Shown in pieces: positions 37,683 through 47,779 of a stretch of DNA of 64,000 nucleotides. This stretch comes from Halopseudomonas pelagia CL-AP6 (GTDB taxonomy: Bacteria > Pseudomonadota > Gammaproteobacteria > Pseudomonadales > Pseudomonadaceae): contig NZ_AROI01000023.1 of NCBI RefSeq assembly GCF_000410875.1, positions 1 through 64,000 of the forward strand, in the 5' to 3' direction. The position numbers were made by a program, and so were the translations under genes. How positions within the stretch are numbered: position 1 is the first letter of the stretch; every line of letters starts with the position of its first letter. The notes under the pieces were generated by a model, which worked only from the letters and a program-made list of their open reading frames with translations, did no database searches and was not told the DNA's origin.

Positions 37683-38048
37683 ATGCCGATCAAAGACATC
37701 ATCGACTTCGCAATCGCCAGCACTCCGGCAGAACACTACCGCCCCGACCCGGCCAAAGTACTGGCTGGCGACCCGGCGCAAAGCGTGCAAAACCACTACA
37801 GCAGCCCCTGTGGCCAGTTCTCCACCGGCGTCTGGGCCTGCGAGCCCGGCCACTGGAGCATCAGTTACAGCGAGCACGAGTATTGCGAAATTCTCGAAGG
37901 CGAATCCATCCTGCATGATCAACAGGGCGGCAGTCGCAAGCTCAAGGCCGGTGACCGCTTCGTGATACCTGCGGGCTTTGTCGGCAGCTGGGAAGTGCTC
38001 AAGCCAACCCGCAAGGTCTACGTGATCTTCGAACAGTCCGGCAGCTAA
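37683..38048 (+). CDS. DUF861/cupin_3 small protein
   Basis: A protein of 121 aa. The double-stranded beta-helix core shows WACEPGHWSISYSEHEYCEILEG, then LKAGDRFVIPAGFVGSWEVL, the cupin_3 pattern with a metal-type His/Glu set. It follows mmsA by 74 bp across a REP-like element. Pseudomonas beta-alanine loci carry a small cupin (bauB), so a role in this pathway is plausible, but I cannot confirm orthology. Function unknown. Confidence 0.8.
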   Translation: MPIKDIIDFAIASTPAEHYRPDPAKVLAGDPAQSVQNHYSSPCGQFSTGVWACEPGHWSISYSEHEYCEILEGESILHDQQGGSRKLKAGDRFVIPAGFVGSWEVLKPTRKVYVIFEQSGS

Positions 38049-38219
38049 ACGGCGGCGCATAACTGACCCGCCGGGCTCACTGCAAAGTGAAATCGGCATG
38101 GTCTAAACGTGACCAAGCAGTTACAGTTCTCGTCAGCATAAGCAATCGAAGAACATACCAATGCTCAGCTTGGCAATAATGCCGGCGGAGCAGTTGGGCA
38201 CTGCCAGGAGTCATGCGTT

Positions 38220-40124
38220 ATGTCGCGTTTGCCGGTTATTGTCGGATTCGGTGGTTACAACGCCGCCGGCCGCAGTTCCTTTCACCACGGGTTTCGCCGC
38301 ACCGTGATCGAGTCTCTGCCCAGCGCCGAGCGCCAGGAAACCCTGGCCGGACTGGCGGTTATGATGAAACTGGTACAGGTAGAAAACGACCAGTATGTCG
38401 ACGCCGAAGGTCAGGTACTGAACCCGGCGGACATCGAGTCGCGCTTTGGTCCGCAGATTCTCGACGGCACCCTGGTGCGCCGCATCGAAAAGCGCTACCT
38501 GGATGTGGATGCCGCCCACTGGCAGAAAAACCTGACCATCACAGGTGAAGCCGGCAAGCCATTTTCCTTCATCACCCTGGCCAAACAACTGCCCGAGCCG
38601 CTGCCCACTGACTGGGTGATCGAGAACCTTAACGATACTGAAGTCATGGTTACCGTGTACGACGGTTGTGACATCAAGGTCGACAGTTATCGTTCGCTGC
38701 CGGTCAAGTCCGCCGGCCAGCTTCCCAGTGGCTTCGAGCCCGGTGAACAGTACGCCTCACGCTTCCATCCGCGCGGCCTGCAAATGACCATCGTCGCCGC
38801 CACCGATGCTCTGCGCTCCACCGGCATTGCCTGGGAGACCATCGTCAACTGTGTGCAGCCGGACGAGATCGCCGTGTTCGCCAGCAGCGCCATGAGCCAA
38901 TTGGACGAAAACAGCTTTGGCGGCCTGATGCAGTCGCGCCTGAAGGGCAATCGGGTCAGCGCCAAGCAACTTGCGTTGGGCTTGAACAGCATGCCGGCGG
39001 ACTTTATCAACGCCTACATCCTCGGCAGCGTCGGCACTACCGGCGCCATCAGCGGCGCCTGCGCCAGCTTCCTGTACAACTTGCAAAAAGCCACCGAAAT
39101 GATCACCAGTGGCCGCGCCCGTGTGGTGCTGGTGGGTAATGGCGAAGCGCCGATTACCCAGGAATGTATCGAGGGTTATGGCGCCATGGGCGCGCTGGCA
39201 ACCGAAGAAGGCCTGCGCAGCATCGAAGGCCGGGACGCCGTCGATTTCCGCCGCGCCAGCCGGCCGTTCAGTCAGAACTGCGGCTTTACCCTGGCCGAGT
39301 CCAGCCAATTTTTCATGCTGATGGACGACGAGCTGGCGCTGCAGCTAGGCGCGGATATTCATGGCGCGGTGCCCGACGTGTTCGTCAACGCCGACGGCTT
39401 CAAGAAGTCCATTTCCGCCCCTGGTCCGGGCAACTACCTGACCATGTCCAAGTCCATCCACAGCGCCATGCAGATTGTCGGTGAGGCCGCCGTCAAGCAA
39501 CGCAGCTTCATCCACGCCCACGGCTCCAGCACGCCAGCCAACCGGACAACTGAATCGGAACTGCTGGACCGTGTGGCCGACGCCTTCGGCATACATGAGC
39601 TGCCGCTGACCGCGGTCAAGGCCTTTGTCGGCCACTCGCTGGCCAGCGCCAGCGCCGACCAACTGGCGTCAGCCTTGGGTTCCTTTAAGTACCAGATCGT
39701 ACCCGGTATCAAGACCATCGATGCCGTTGCTGAAGACGTGTTTCAGCAAAACCTGCGCATCAATATACACGACGTCGACCGCGCGGATAACCCGCTGGAA
39801 GTCTGCTTTATCAACTCCAAGGGCTTTGGCGGCAACAACGCCAGCGCCGTGGTACTGGCGCCGAATGTGGTCGAAAGGATGCTGCGCAAGCGTTATGGCG
39901 AGGCCGCTTTTGCCGATTACCTGACACGCCGCGAACAAACCCGCAGCGCCGCCCAGGCCTATGACCAGCGCGCGTTGAAGGGCCAGTTGGATATCATCTA
40001 CAACTTCGGGCAGAACATGATCGACGATAAACACATCGAGATCACCCGGGACCATATCCGAGTTCCCGGCTTCAACAAGCCGCTGGTGTTCCGCAAGGAT
40101 GATCGCTTTGGGGACATGATTTAG
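38220..40124 (+). CDS. fabY: Beta-ketoacyl-ACP synthase initiating fatty-acid synthesis
   Basis: A protein of 634 aa, longer than FabB/FabF and equal to P. aeruginosa FabY. Thiolase-fold active site: Cys281 (SGACASFLYN), His434 (HAHGSSTPANRTTE) and His472 (KAFVGHSLASAS). The extra N-terminal region (about 1-180) and C-terminal tail are FabY-specific. In P. aeruginosa FabY condenses acetyl-CoA with malonyl-ACP in place of FabH. It stands alone with its own terminator-like hairpin after it. Confidence 0.9.
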   Translation: MSRLPVIVGFGGYNAAGRSSFHHGFRRTVIESLPSAERQETLAGLAVMMKLVQVENDQYVDAEGQVLNPADIESRFGPQILDGTLVRRIEKRYLDVDAAHWQKNLTITGEAGKPFSFITLAKQLPEPLPTDWVIENLNDTEVMVTVYDGCDIKVDSYRSLPVKSAGQLPSGFEPGEQYASRFHPRGLQMTIVAATDALRSTGIAWETIVNCVQPDEIAVFASSAMSQLDENSFGGLMQSRLKGNRVSAKQLALGLNSMPADFINAYILGSVGTTGAISGACASFLYNLQKATEMITSGRARVVLVGNGEAPITQECIEGYGAMGALATEEGLRSIEGRDAVDFRRASRPFSQNCGFTLAESSQFFMLMDDELALQLGADIHGAVPDVFVNADGFKKSISAPGPGNYLTMSKSIHSAMQIVGEAAVKQRSFIHAHGSSTPANRTTESELLDRVADAFGIHELPLTAVKAFVGHSLASASADQLASALGSFKYQIVPGIKTIDAVAEDVFQQNLRINIHDVDRADNPLEVCFINSKGFGGNNASAVVLAPNVVERMLRKRYGEAAFADYLTRREQTRSAAQAYDQRALKGQLDIIYNFGQNMIDDKHIEITRDHIRVPGFNKPLVFRKDDRFGDMI

Positions 40125-40171
40125 GCGGCTCTGGTGTCAATCCGACGCGGGTGTGTGATTCCGGAATTTTC

Positions 40172-40203
40172 AATGGATTCCCGCGAAAGCGGGAATCCAT
40201 TTT
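40172..40203. terminator. Strong hairpin with GAAA tetraloop after fabY
   Basis: AATGGATTCCCGC - GAAA - GCGGGAATCCATT, a perfect 13-bp stem followed by TTTT on the plus strand and preceded by TTTTCA. It ends fabY and may also serve the convergent GST gene. The CCCGCGAAAGCGGGAATCC core is also a common interspersed repeat in many proteobacteria. Confidence 0.78.
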
Positions 40204-40254
40204 GACCTTTGGAACATTGCCGAAAACAGGTCCCTAGTCGCCGAAGCGAAAGTG

Positions 40255-40917
40255 CTACTTCTTACCAGCCCTGGCCGCCGCAATAAACGCGGCCATTTCG
40301 GCATTCTTGTCAGCTTCGACCTTCTGCACATTGGCATTCTCGCTGAGTTTTTTCAGCAGCGCCTGCGCTTGCGGCCAATCCGCCAGCAGGTCGGTGTCGA
40401 ACAATTTGCGCGCCACCACGCTGGCCAGATCGATACTGTAGAGAAACATAAGATCAGCGATGCTCATCTCGCTGCCCGCCACATAGGGCGCAAATTTGCC
40501 GTGTCGCTTGAGCGCGCTGACACCGGCGAGCAAATCAGCCTTGGCCTTGTCCTTGATCGCCTGATCAACCTTACCGCCAAAAAACACTTCGGCATAACAA
40601 CTACGCGCCGGCAACTCGATATACAGCTCAATCTCCTTGGTCAACGCCCGCACATTGGCACGTTCAAAGGCGTCCTCCGGCAACAGACGCTTGCCGCCGT
40701 GGGTTTCTTCGAGATATTCCAGAATCACGTTGGTTTCGCTGATAAAACCGTACTCGGTTTCCAGGCTCGGCACTTTGCCGCGCGGGCTGATGGCGAGAAA
40801 CTCGGGGTCCTGGCTGGGATGAACAACCCTGACCTCAAAATCCAGGCCCTTCTCGAGCAGCGCGAGCTTGACCATGTTGAAATAATTACTGACGGCAAAA
40901 CCATGAAGCTTAAGCAT
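40255..40917 (-). CDS. Glutathione S-transferase family protein
   Basis: A protein of 220 aa. The N-terminal thioredoxin-like domain has SNYFNMVKLALLEKG (active-site Ser region), KVPSLET (cis-Pro) and SETNVILEYLEE (glutathione Ser/Glu binding). The C-terminal helical domain follows (about residues 90-215). Substrate unknown. It converges on fabY; its promoter lies in the 188-nt gap shared with the divergent small gene at 41106. Confidence 0.9.
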   Translation of the reverse strand: MLKLHGFAVSNYFNMVKLALLEKGLDFEVRVVHPSQDPEFLAISPRGKVPSLETEYGFISETNVILEYLEETHGGKRLLPEDAFERANVRALTKEIELYIELPARSCYAEVFFGGKVDQAIKDKAKADLLAGVSALKRHGKFAPYVAGSEMSIADLMFLYSIDLASVVARKLFDTDLLADWPQAQALLKKLSENANVQKVEADKNAEMAAFIAAARAGKK

Positions 40918-41105
40918 GAAAGGAACTCTCCGAGGCGGGTTATTCTTGTGTACTGTTGTTGTAGCGCTGCGCCGGAAAAATTTCCAGCGGCATAAGCCCG
41001 CTGAATGCCCAGCCCACTAATACAAATAGACGAGAAACCCTATGCTTTTGCGCCGGGTTTAGCGCTAGACTGCGAGAACAACACCCGAAAAAGGAACTGC
41101 CCACT

Positions 41106-41342
41106 ATGCTGAAACCGGAAGAAATTGCCGAAATCAACCTGTTGAACCAGTTCAACCTGGCCAGCTCGCTGGAAGGACTGAAGATTCATCAGCACGAGGC
41201 GTCTGCGGACGTCGTTGCAGCCGCGGGTCGATTGCATGAACGTGGATTGACTACCTTGCCAGATGGTGGCTACCTGACCAGCCTGGGCCTGGATGCGGCT
41301 GAACACAGCCAGGCGCTGCTAACTATCTTGCGCGCCGAGTGA
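41106..41342 (+). CDS. Small TIGR02647-like hypothetical protein
   Basis: A protein of 78 aa, largely helical, with LKPEEIAEINLLNQFNLASS, then a HQHEA segment and LPDGGYLTSLGLDAAEHSQ. The pattern fits a small Pseudomonas-type family I recall as TIGR02647. AAGGA precedes ATG by 9 nt. It is 17 bp upstream of cyaA and probably cotranscribed. Function unknown. Confidence 0.75.
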   Translation: MLKPEEIAEINLLNQFNLASSLEGLKIHQHEASADVVAAAGRLHERGLTTLPDGGYLTSLGLDAAEHSQALLTILRAE

Positions 41343-41359
41343 GGATGAAATAGCCGTTT

Positions 41360-44203
41360 ATGACCCAGCGTGGGGAAATTCAGTTACAGCTTGACGAAGG
41401 CATTGACCGCAAAGCGCTGACAACCCTGCGCAAACGCTTTATGGGGATCAATCAGAGCCGCCTGCAACGCGTGTTGCAAGCGCTGCCCCCGCGCCAGTAC
41501 AACGTGCTGCAGTTGATCCCTTTGCTGTTTGATGTGAACCACCCGTTGCTCCCGGGCTATGTCGCGCGGGACACACCGCACGGCCTACCCGGATATATCC
41601 CCGGCCCGCCAACGCTGCTCGGCGCCCAGGCGCTGACTCGCAGCTTCAGCTATCGGCGCCACCCCGCCGGCTTTACCCCTGGCATACAGGCGCTATACCT
41701 GATGGGCAGCGGCGGCACTATTGGCCAATCGGACCAGAGCGACCTGGATATCTGGGTCTGTCATTCCCCCGACCTGAACGCCCAGGCCATCGCGGAGCTG
41801 TCCAGCAAATGCCAACTGATTACCGACTGGGCCGCCACGCAGGGCAATGAGGCGCATTTTCACCTGGTTAACCCCGAGACGTTTAGCCTCGGTTACCGTA
41901 ACAATGCACTGTCCATTGAAGATTGCGGCAGCACCCAACATTACCTGCTGCTCGACGAGTTCTACCGCACGGCGATATTGATCGGTGGCCGCTTCCCGCT
42001 CTGGTGGCTGGTGCCTGCCAGCGAAGAGAAGAACTACCCCAGCTACACTCGACACTTGATCGACAGACGCTTTATTCGCCAACAGGAAAGCCTCGACCTG
42101 GGACACATGGCGTGCATTCCGGCCGGGGAGTATGTCGGCGCCGGACTTTGGCAACTGTTCAAAGGCATCGAATCGCCATACAAGTCAGTACTCAAGCTGC
42201 TACTGACCGAGGTATACGCAAGCGAGCACCCTGGCGTGCAATGCCTGAGCCTGGATTTCAAGCGTAAGGTCTACGCCAACTATCTGAACCTTGATGAGCT
42301 TGACCCCTACGTCATGCTCTACCGACGCATCGAAGCCTATCTGCTCAAACGCGAGGAGCATGAACGGCTGGAGCTGGTGCGCCGCTGTCTGTATATCAAG
42401 GCCGATGTGCGCTTGAGCCGGCGCACAGGGACTCTCGGCTGGAAGCGCAGCCTGATGGAAAAGCTGGTGCAAGAATGGCAGTGGGATACCCGCCAGTTGC
42501 AGCAAATGGACAATCGCCAGTTCTGGCGCGTGCGCGAAGTGGCGCAGGAACGCCTGCAACTGGTCAGCGAATTGACCCACAGCTACCGTTTTTTGTCGCA
42601 ATTCGGCCGCAGTCAGAATGTGATCAATCAGGTCAACAGTCGCGACCTGTCATTGCTGGGACGGCGGCTCTACGCCGCCTTCGAACGCAAGGCGGGCAAG
42701 GTAGAGGTGGTCAATCCGGGCATCGCGCCCGATCTGAGCGAGGCCCTGCTGACGCTAGCGCAACGCCCAGGGGGAGACGGCCGCCAGGCGCACTGGAGCC
42801 TGTACCGTGGCACACTCAACCAACAGGATCTCGGCGATCACCCTCCGCTCAAACGCAGCCGCCAACTGATCGAGCTGCTGGCATGGGCGCACCGCAACGG
42901 CCTGATCGACGCCGCAACACGGATAGCCCTGCACCCTGGCGACAGCGCCCTGAATGAGTTCGAATTAGGCAATCTGCTGTCGACCATTCAACAGAACTTT
43001 CCCCTGCCGCTGCCGGCGCTCACCGAGGATGCCCTGTCACGCGCCAGCCAGCCTTGCCACAACCTGCTACTCATCAACGTTGGCCTGGACCCCCTGCCGG
43101 CCAGCAGCCAGAAAAACCTGCATCTGATCAGTAGCCACACCGATGCACTGGGCTACTCGGGGCTGCGCGAGAATCTTATTCTGAGCATCGACCAGGTCAC
43201 GCTGAACAGCTGGAATGAGCTGCTGGTCACTCGCTTCGAAGGCGAGCAGGCCTGCATTCAAGCGCTCTGCGACTATCTGAACAAAGGGCATGAACATCAA
43301 CGACTGGCTGAGCTAAGTGTTGCATGCTTTTGCCGTAACCGCTCCAGCGCCATAACCGAGCGCGTTGAGCGTCTGTTCCGCGATGCCACACGCGAGCTGC
43401 TCTGCGATCCGCCAGCGCGCTTCCTGTTGCAGGTGCAAAATAGCTATCAGGTATTGGAGCGCAAAGGTAATCAGATCGATGTCACTCAAATCGCCGACCG
43501 TGAACGGCTGGCCCACTACCTGGGTACCAATCGGGCTGATTACAGCGCGCTGATCCTCGACCGTTACGCGCTGCAGGGCCAGGATCTAGCACTGATTTTG
43601 CAACAGGCGCAGGCCGAGCGTATCCAGGTGTTTTACCGCCTGCTGCCCCAGTTTCAAGCCGACATTACCGTGCTCGACGAGCTCGGCTCGGCGTGGACTC
43701 ACCGCCAGGCTTATCGCGACGAGACAACGCTGCTGCTGCCACTGCTACGCTTTCTGCATAGCGTGCGGTTGCGCCGGCAAGTCAATCTGAGCCTGGAAAG
43801 TAGCCTGCGCGAAGAGCCCATCCAACTGACCACGATCCTGCCAGTCAGTGAAGGCAAAAACCTGCGATTGGAGCGGCAAAAACTACCGGCACAAGGCGTC
43901 GAGGCAGATTACTATGCTGTCCAGGCGATCGCCGAACCGGGCGCCGGCCAGCGGCTGCAGGTCAGTATCTTCTGTGATCAGCGAGAGTTTTCCGAACTGG
44001 AATACGGAACCAGACTGTATGCCGAAGTAGCCCGCCATATTCTGCACAAGCGCCGCAGCAACGAGCACTACCCCTGCTACATTACCGATCTGGATCTGTC
44101 CGCTATCGATCCGGCTGGCGTCCTGCAGACAGTGCAGTACCTACGCTACCGGCAGCAACTGGAAGACGCACTGAACGCCGCGATGCAGGCCATTAGCGAC
44201 TGA
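41360..44203 (+). CDS. cyaA: Class I adenylate cyclase
   Basis: A protein of 947 aa. The nucleotidyltransferase core is at LMGSGGTIGQSDQSDLDIWVC, with Gly116-Ser117 and metal-binding Asp128/Asp130. A large C-terminal regulatory region follows, as in enterobacterial and pseudomonad CyaA. Makes cAMP for Vfr/CRP-type regulation. The last 11 nt overlap the convergent DUF1289 gene. Full length. Confidence 0.95.
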   Translation: MTQRGEIQLQLDEGIDRKALTTLRKRFMGINQSRLQRVLQALPPRQYNVLQLIPLLFDVNHPLLPGYVARDTPHGLPGYIPGPPTLLGAQALTRSFSYRRHPAGFTPGIQALYLMGSGGTIGQSDQSDLDIWVCHSPDLNAQAIAELSSKCQLITDWAATQGNEAHFHLVNPETFSLGYRNNALSIEDCGSTQHYLLLDEFYRTAILIGGRFPLWWLVPASEEKNYPSYTRHLIDRRFIRQQESLDLGHMACIPAGEYVGAGLWQLFKGIESPYKSVLKLLLTEVYASEHPGVQCLSLDFKRKVYANYLNLDELDPYVMLYRRIEAYLLKREEHERLELVRRCLYIKADVRLSRRTGTLGWKRSLMEKLVQEWQWDTRQLQQMDNRQFWRVREVAQERLQLVSELTHSYRFLSQFGRSQNVINQVNSRDLSLLGRRLYAAFERKAGKVEVVNPGIAPDLSEALLTLAQRPGGDGRQAHWSLYRGTLNQQDLGDHPPLKRSRQLIELLAWAHRNGLIDAATRIALHPGDSALNEFELGNLLSTIQQNFPLPLPALTEDALSRASQPCHNLLLINVGLDPLPASSQKNLHLISSHTDALGYSGLRENLILSIDQVTLNSWNELLVTRFEGEQACIQALCDYLNKGHEHQRLAELSVACFCRNRSSAITERVERLFRDATRELLCDPPARFLLQVQNSYQVLERKGNQIDVTQIADRERLAHYLGTNRADYSALILDRYALQGQDLALILQQAQAERIQVFYRLLPQFQADITVLDELGSAWTHRQAYRDETTLLLPLLRFLHSVRLRRQVNLSLESSLREEPIQLTTILPVSEGKNLRLERQKLPAQGVEADYYAVQAIAEPGAGQRLQVSIFCDQREFSELEYGTRLYAEVARHILHKRRSNEHYPCYITDLDLSAIDPAGVLQTVQYLRYRQQLEDALNAAMQAISD

Positions 44204-44402
44204 CCCAAGGCTGCTGGCGTTGCTCCCGCCGCTGACGGGCGGCGGCGACAATCTGCAACTGCCGCTGATTGCTGGCGGCAGACCATTCGAGGATCTCTGC
44301 CATCAGGCGCCCGCAGCCCACACATTCGTCATCGTCCAGGCAGCACTTACGCACACAGGGCGACGGCTGCCTGCCGGGCAGCGATTGGTTACTCCGCGTC
44401 AA
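44193..44402 (-). CDS. DUF1289 small Cys-rich protein
   Basis: A protein of 69 aa with the DUF1289 motif SPCVRKCCLDDDECVGCGR (several Cys, probable metal site) and a basic Arg/Gln-rich tail. Its first 14 nt overlap the end of cyaY, so the two are translationally coupled. The 3' end overlaps cyaA tail to tail. Function unknown. Confidence 0.88.
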   Translation of the reverse strand: MTRSNQSLPGRQPSPCVRKCCLDDDECVGCGRLMAEILEWSAASNQRQLQIVAAARQRREQRQQPWVSR

Positions 44403-44733
44403 GGTCCAGCTCCAGCTCTACTTCCTCGCCGGTGAGGTCTTGCAGTATGCCCGCCAGCACTAAGGCCAGTGGCTCATCGTCGCTATCATGCAACCAGCCT
44501 TCGCCGGGGTGGTAACCGAAATGCCGGGTACTGTCAGGTGCGGCCAACCAGATTTCGCGTGAGGCTGGCTGGCGCCCGATAACCAGCCGCGATCCTTCCG
44601 CGAGCATCAGCACCAGCGAGCCTTCCTTCTGCTCCATATCCAGGTCCAGCCCACTGGCATCCATTGCGTGCTCGATCTGGTCCTGCACCTGATCGGCCTG
44701 TCTGTGAAACTCGTCTTCGCTCAGTTCATGCAT
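44389..44733 (-). CDS. cyaY: Frataxin-like iron-sulfur assembly protein CyaY
   Basis: A protein of 114 aa with an acidic first helix (MHELSEDEFHRQADQVQDQIE), then the beta-sheet with GSRLVIGRQPASREIWLAAP and HFGYHPGEGWLHDS. Binds iron and tunes Fe-S cluster assembly through IscS. The cyaA-cyaY proximity is conserved in enterics and pseudomonads. Divergent from lptM, with a 102-nt shared promoter region. Confidence 0.93.
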   Translation of the reverse strand: MHELSEDEFHRQADQVQDQIEHAMDASGLDLDMEQKEGSLVLMLAEGSRLVIGRQPASREIWLAAPDSTRHFGYHPGEGWLHDSDDEPLALVLAGILQDLTGEEVELELDLDAE

Positions 44734-44835
44734 GCGTGCTTCTCTTCTGTCTGATACTGACGTCGGTCGGGTGCGCCAAGGCGGGCGGCTGGGTATACTG
44801 CCGTATATTGCTCGTTTTTCAATAAGGATTTCACC

Positions 44836-44982
44836 ATGAAGCTTTCCGCAGCGTTGATCTTTGCTTTGCTGGTATTAACTGGTTGTGGTCAGAAAGGCCC
44901 GTTATACATGCCTGAAGGGACCTCTGGACAACCGGAAGACCCGGCCCGTGAGGAAATGACCCAGCAACCTACGGAAAACTGA
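44836..44982 (+). CDS. lptM: LptM-type small lipoprotein (YifL/LppL)
   Basis: A protein of 48 aa. The signal peptide (MKLSAALIFALLVLTGC) ends in lipobox LTGC (Cys17), followed by the diagnostic GQKGPLYMP. In E. coli LptM assists disulfide maturation of the LPS translocon LptD. AAGGA sits upstream of ATG 44836. It precedes lysA by 8 bp in the conserved lptM-lysA-dapF order. Confidence 0.92.
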   Translation: MKLSAALIFALLVLTGCGQKGPLYMPEGTSGQPEDPAREEMTQQPTEN

Positions 44983-44990
44983 AAGCACCA

Positions 44991-46244
44991 ATGACAGCCT
45001 TCGAATACCAGAACGGCGAATTGCACGCCGAAGCACTGCCATTATCCGCGATTGCCGATCAGTATGGCACCCCCTGTTTCGTCTACTCGCGTCAGGCCAT
45101 CGAACAAGCCTGGCTGGCCTGGGATCAGGCCCTGGCCGGCACTCCCCATTTGGTCTGCTATGCGGTCAAGGCCAATTCCAATCTGGCGGTGCTGAACCTG
45201 CTAGCGCGCCTGGGGGCGGGCTTCGATATCGTCTCCATGGGGGAGCTTGAGCGGGTACTGGCCGCTGGCGGCGAACCCTCGCGCATCGTTTTTTCCGGCT
45301 TGGGTAAAACCGCCGATGAAATGCGCCGCGCGCTGGAAGTAGGCATTCACTGTTTCAACGTCGAGTCCAACGCCGAGCTTGAGCGCCTGCAAACGGTCGC
45401 CGCCGAGATGAACCTCATGGCGCCGATATCGCTGCGGGTCAATCCCGATGTGGATGCCATGACCCATCCTTACATCTCCACCGGGCTGAAGGAAAACAAG
45501 TTCGGTATCGATATCGCCAAGGCGCCCGAGGTTTACCGGCGCGCCGCACAGATGCCGAACATCCGCGTCTGCGGTGTGGATTGCCATATCGGCTCGCAGT
45601 TGACCGACGACACGCCGCTGATCGATGCGCTGGATCGGCTGCTGGCGCTGATCGACCAGATGGCCGCAGAAGGCATCCATATCGGCCACCTGGATCTGGG
45701 TGGCGGACTGGGCGTGACCTACCGCGATGAAGTACCGCCAACCCCTGCCGCGTATCTGGGCAAGGTGCAGAAGCAACTGGCCGACCGCGATCTGACCGTA
45801 CTGGTTGAGCCCGGCCGGTCGATTGTCGCCAACGCCGGCGTGCTGCTGACCCGGGTCAATCTGCTCAAGCCAACTGAGCACAAGAACTTCGCGATTATTG
45901 ACGCGGCAATGAACGATCTTATCCGCCCGGCGCTCTACAGTGCCTGGATGGGCATTGACGCCGTAACCCCGCGTAGTGATGTTGCGCCTTTGCCGTGGGA
46001 TATCGTCGGCCCGGTCTGCGAAACCGGTGATTTCCTCGGCAAGGACCGCGAACTGGCGCTAGCCGAGGGCGATCTGCTGGCCGTGCGCTCTGCAGGGGCT
46101 TACGGTTTTGTCATGAGTTCGAATTACAACACCCGTGTGCGCGCTGCCGAGGTCATAGTCGATGGTCAACACAGCCATCTGGTGCGCCGCCGTGAAACCA
46201 TCAGCGAGCTTTTTGCTGGCGAATCCCTGTTACCCGAGGTCTGA
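44991..46244 (+). CDS. lysA: Diaminopimelate decarboxylase
   Basis: A protein of 417 aa, fold-type III PLP enzyme. The PLP lysine is Lys60 (CYAVKANSN). HIGSQL, the glycine-rich [22 protein letters not shown] and [12 protein letters not shown] (catalytic Cys) are all present. Converts meso-diaminopimelate to lysine. Starts 8 bp after lptM; dapF begins 1 nt after its stop. Confidence 0.97.
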   Translation: MTAFEYQNGELHAEALPLSAIADQYGTPCFVYSRQAIEQAWLAWDQALAGTPHLVCYAVKANSNLAVLNLLARLGAGFDIVSMGELERVLAAGGEPSRIVFSGLGKTADEMRRALEVGIHCFNVESNAELERLQTVAAEMNLMAPISLRVNPDVDAMTHPYISTGLKENKFGIDIAKAPEVYRRAAQMPNIRVCGVDCHIGSQLTDDTPLIDALDRLLALIDQMAAEGIHIGHLDLGGGLGVTYRDEVPPTPAAYLGKVQKQLADRDLTVLVEPGRSIVANAGVLLTRVNLLKPTEHKNFAIIDAAMNDLIRPALYSAWMGIDAVTPRSDVAPLPWDIVGPVCETGDFLGKDRELALAEGDLLAVRSAGAYGFVMSSNYNTRVRAAEVIVDGQHSHLVRRRETISELFAGESLLPEV

Positions 46245-46245
46245 G

Positions 46246-47076
46246 ATGTTGCTGCGATTTAGCAAAATGCATGGGTTGGGCAATGACTTTATGGTCATCG
46301 ACCTGGTGACTCAGCATGCGCAGCTGTCAGCCAAACTGATCCGCCAATGGAGCGACCGGCACACCGGTATTGGTTTTGACCAATTGCTGGTAGTCGAGCC
46401 GCCGGGCAATCCGGACATGGACTTTCGCTACCGTATATTCAATGCCGATGGCAGCGAAGTGGAGCAGTGCGGCAACGGCGCGCGCTGCTTTGCGCGCTTC
46501 GTGCAGGACAAGCGCCTGACCGCCAAATCCGAGATCAAGGTGGAAACCGCCGGTGGCCCGATCGTCCTCACCGTCAACGCCGATGGCCAGGTAACCGTGG
46601 ATATGGGCGCACCGCGTTTTGCCCCGGCGCAGATCCCGTTTCAAGCCGATACTGAAGCGCTAACCTATTCGCTGGAAGCTGGCGACCAGCAACTGCAGGT
46701 GTCCACGGTATCCATGGGTAACCCGCACTGCGTAACGCTGGTGGATGATCTGGACAACTACCCAGTCCTGTCCGTTGGCCCGCTGATCGAAAAACACCCG
46801 CGCTTCGGCCAAGGGGTAAATGCTGGTTTTATGCAATTGATCGACCGGCATAACGCCCGCCTGCGCGTCTACGAACGCGGTGCTGGTGAAACCCTGGCCT
46901 GCGGCACCGGTGCCTGCGCCGCTGCCGTCGCCGGCATCCGCCTCGGCCACTTGGCGTCGCCGGTGAGCATTCAGCTACCCGGTGGAGCGCTGCACATTGA
47001 ATGGGCCGGCCCCGGCCAGCCGGTGCTGATGACCGGCCCCGCCACTCGGGTTTATGAAGGACAAATACGCGTATGA
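46246..47076 (+). CDS. dapF: Diaminopimelate epimerase
   Basis: Start at ATG 46246, right after the lysA stop, gives 276 aa. The two catalytic cysteines are Cys75 (QCGNGARC) and Cys219 ([12 protein letters not shown]); KMHGLGNDF is the standard N-terminal motif. Interconverts LL- and meso-diaminopimelate for lysine and peptidoglycan. Overlaps the next gene by 4 nt. Confidence 0.97.
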   Translation: MLLRFSKMHGLGNDFMVIDLVTQHAQLSAKLIRQWSDRHTGIGFDQLLVVEPPGNPDMDFRYRIFNADGSEVEQCGNGARCFARFVQDKRLTAKSEIKVETAGGPIVLTVNADGQVTVDMGAPRFAPAQIPFQADTEALTYSLEAGDQQLQVSTVSMGNPHCVTLVDDLDNYPVLSVGPLIEKHPRFGQGVNAGFMQLIDRHNARLRVYERGAGETLACGTGACAAAVAGIRLGHLASPVSIQLPGGALHIEWAGPGQPVLMTGPATRVYEGQIRV

Positions 47077-47777
47077 GCGACAAACCGAGCCAGCCCGCTG
47101 TTGAACTGGATGCCCTCCAGGTGGCGGAATACCTGCGCCAGCACCCGGCGTTTTTTGCCGAATACGATGAGCTGCTGCCGGAATTGATCATTCCGCATCA
47201 ATCCGGCCAAGCGGTCTCGCTGGTCGAGCGCCAGGTCAAGCTGCTGCGCGAACGCAATATCGATGTGCGCCATCGCCTCGGGCAACTGATGGACGTGGCT
47301 CGCGAGAACGATCGCTTATTTGAAAAAAGTCGGCGGCTGATCCTCAATCTGCTTGAGGCACAGAGCCTGGAACAGGTGATTGCCAGCATCGAAGACAGTC
47401 TGCGCGATGACTTTCAGGTGCCTTATGTCAGCCTGATCCTGTTCAGCGAAACACCGCGTTTCAGTAACGCCCGCTGCGTGACTCACAGCGCCGCACGCGA
47501 CGCCATCGGTCACTTGCTCGACAGCGGCAAGACCCTCAGCGGCGTACTGCGCCCCCACGAACTGGCCTTCCTGTTTGGCGAGTCAGCCGCCCAGGTCGCT
47601 TCCACCGCGATTTCGCCAATCCAGCATCAGGGCATGCATGGGGTTATTGCGCTGGGCAGCCGCGACGCCAATCATTACCGCAATGCGACCGGCACCCTGT
47701 TTCTTGGCTATATCGCCGACGCCCTGGCGCGTGTGCTATTGCGCCAGCGGCCGCTGGCAGACGAGGGTCGGGGCTGA
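47073..47777 (+). CDS. DUF484 family protein
   Basis: A protein of 234 aa with a short N-terminal helical section ([19 protein letters not shown]), a coiled-coil (about residues 50-85) and a GAF-like C-terminal domain. DUF484 is nearly always between dapF and xerC in gammaproteobacteria. No activity is established. ATGA overlap with dapF and 2 bp from xerC. Confidence 0.92.
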   Translation: MSDKPSQPAVELDALQVAEYLRQHPAFFAEYDELLPELIIPHQSGQAVSLVERQVKLLRERNIDVRHRLGQLMDVARENDRLFEKSRRLILNLLEAQSLEQVIASIEDSLRDDFQVPYVSLILFSETPRFSNARCVTHSAARDAIGHLLDSGKTLSGVLRPHELAFLFGESAAQVASTAISPIQHQGMHGVIALGSRDANHYRNATGTLFLGYIADALARVLLRQRPLADEGRG

Positions 47778-47779
47778 GC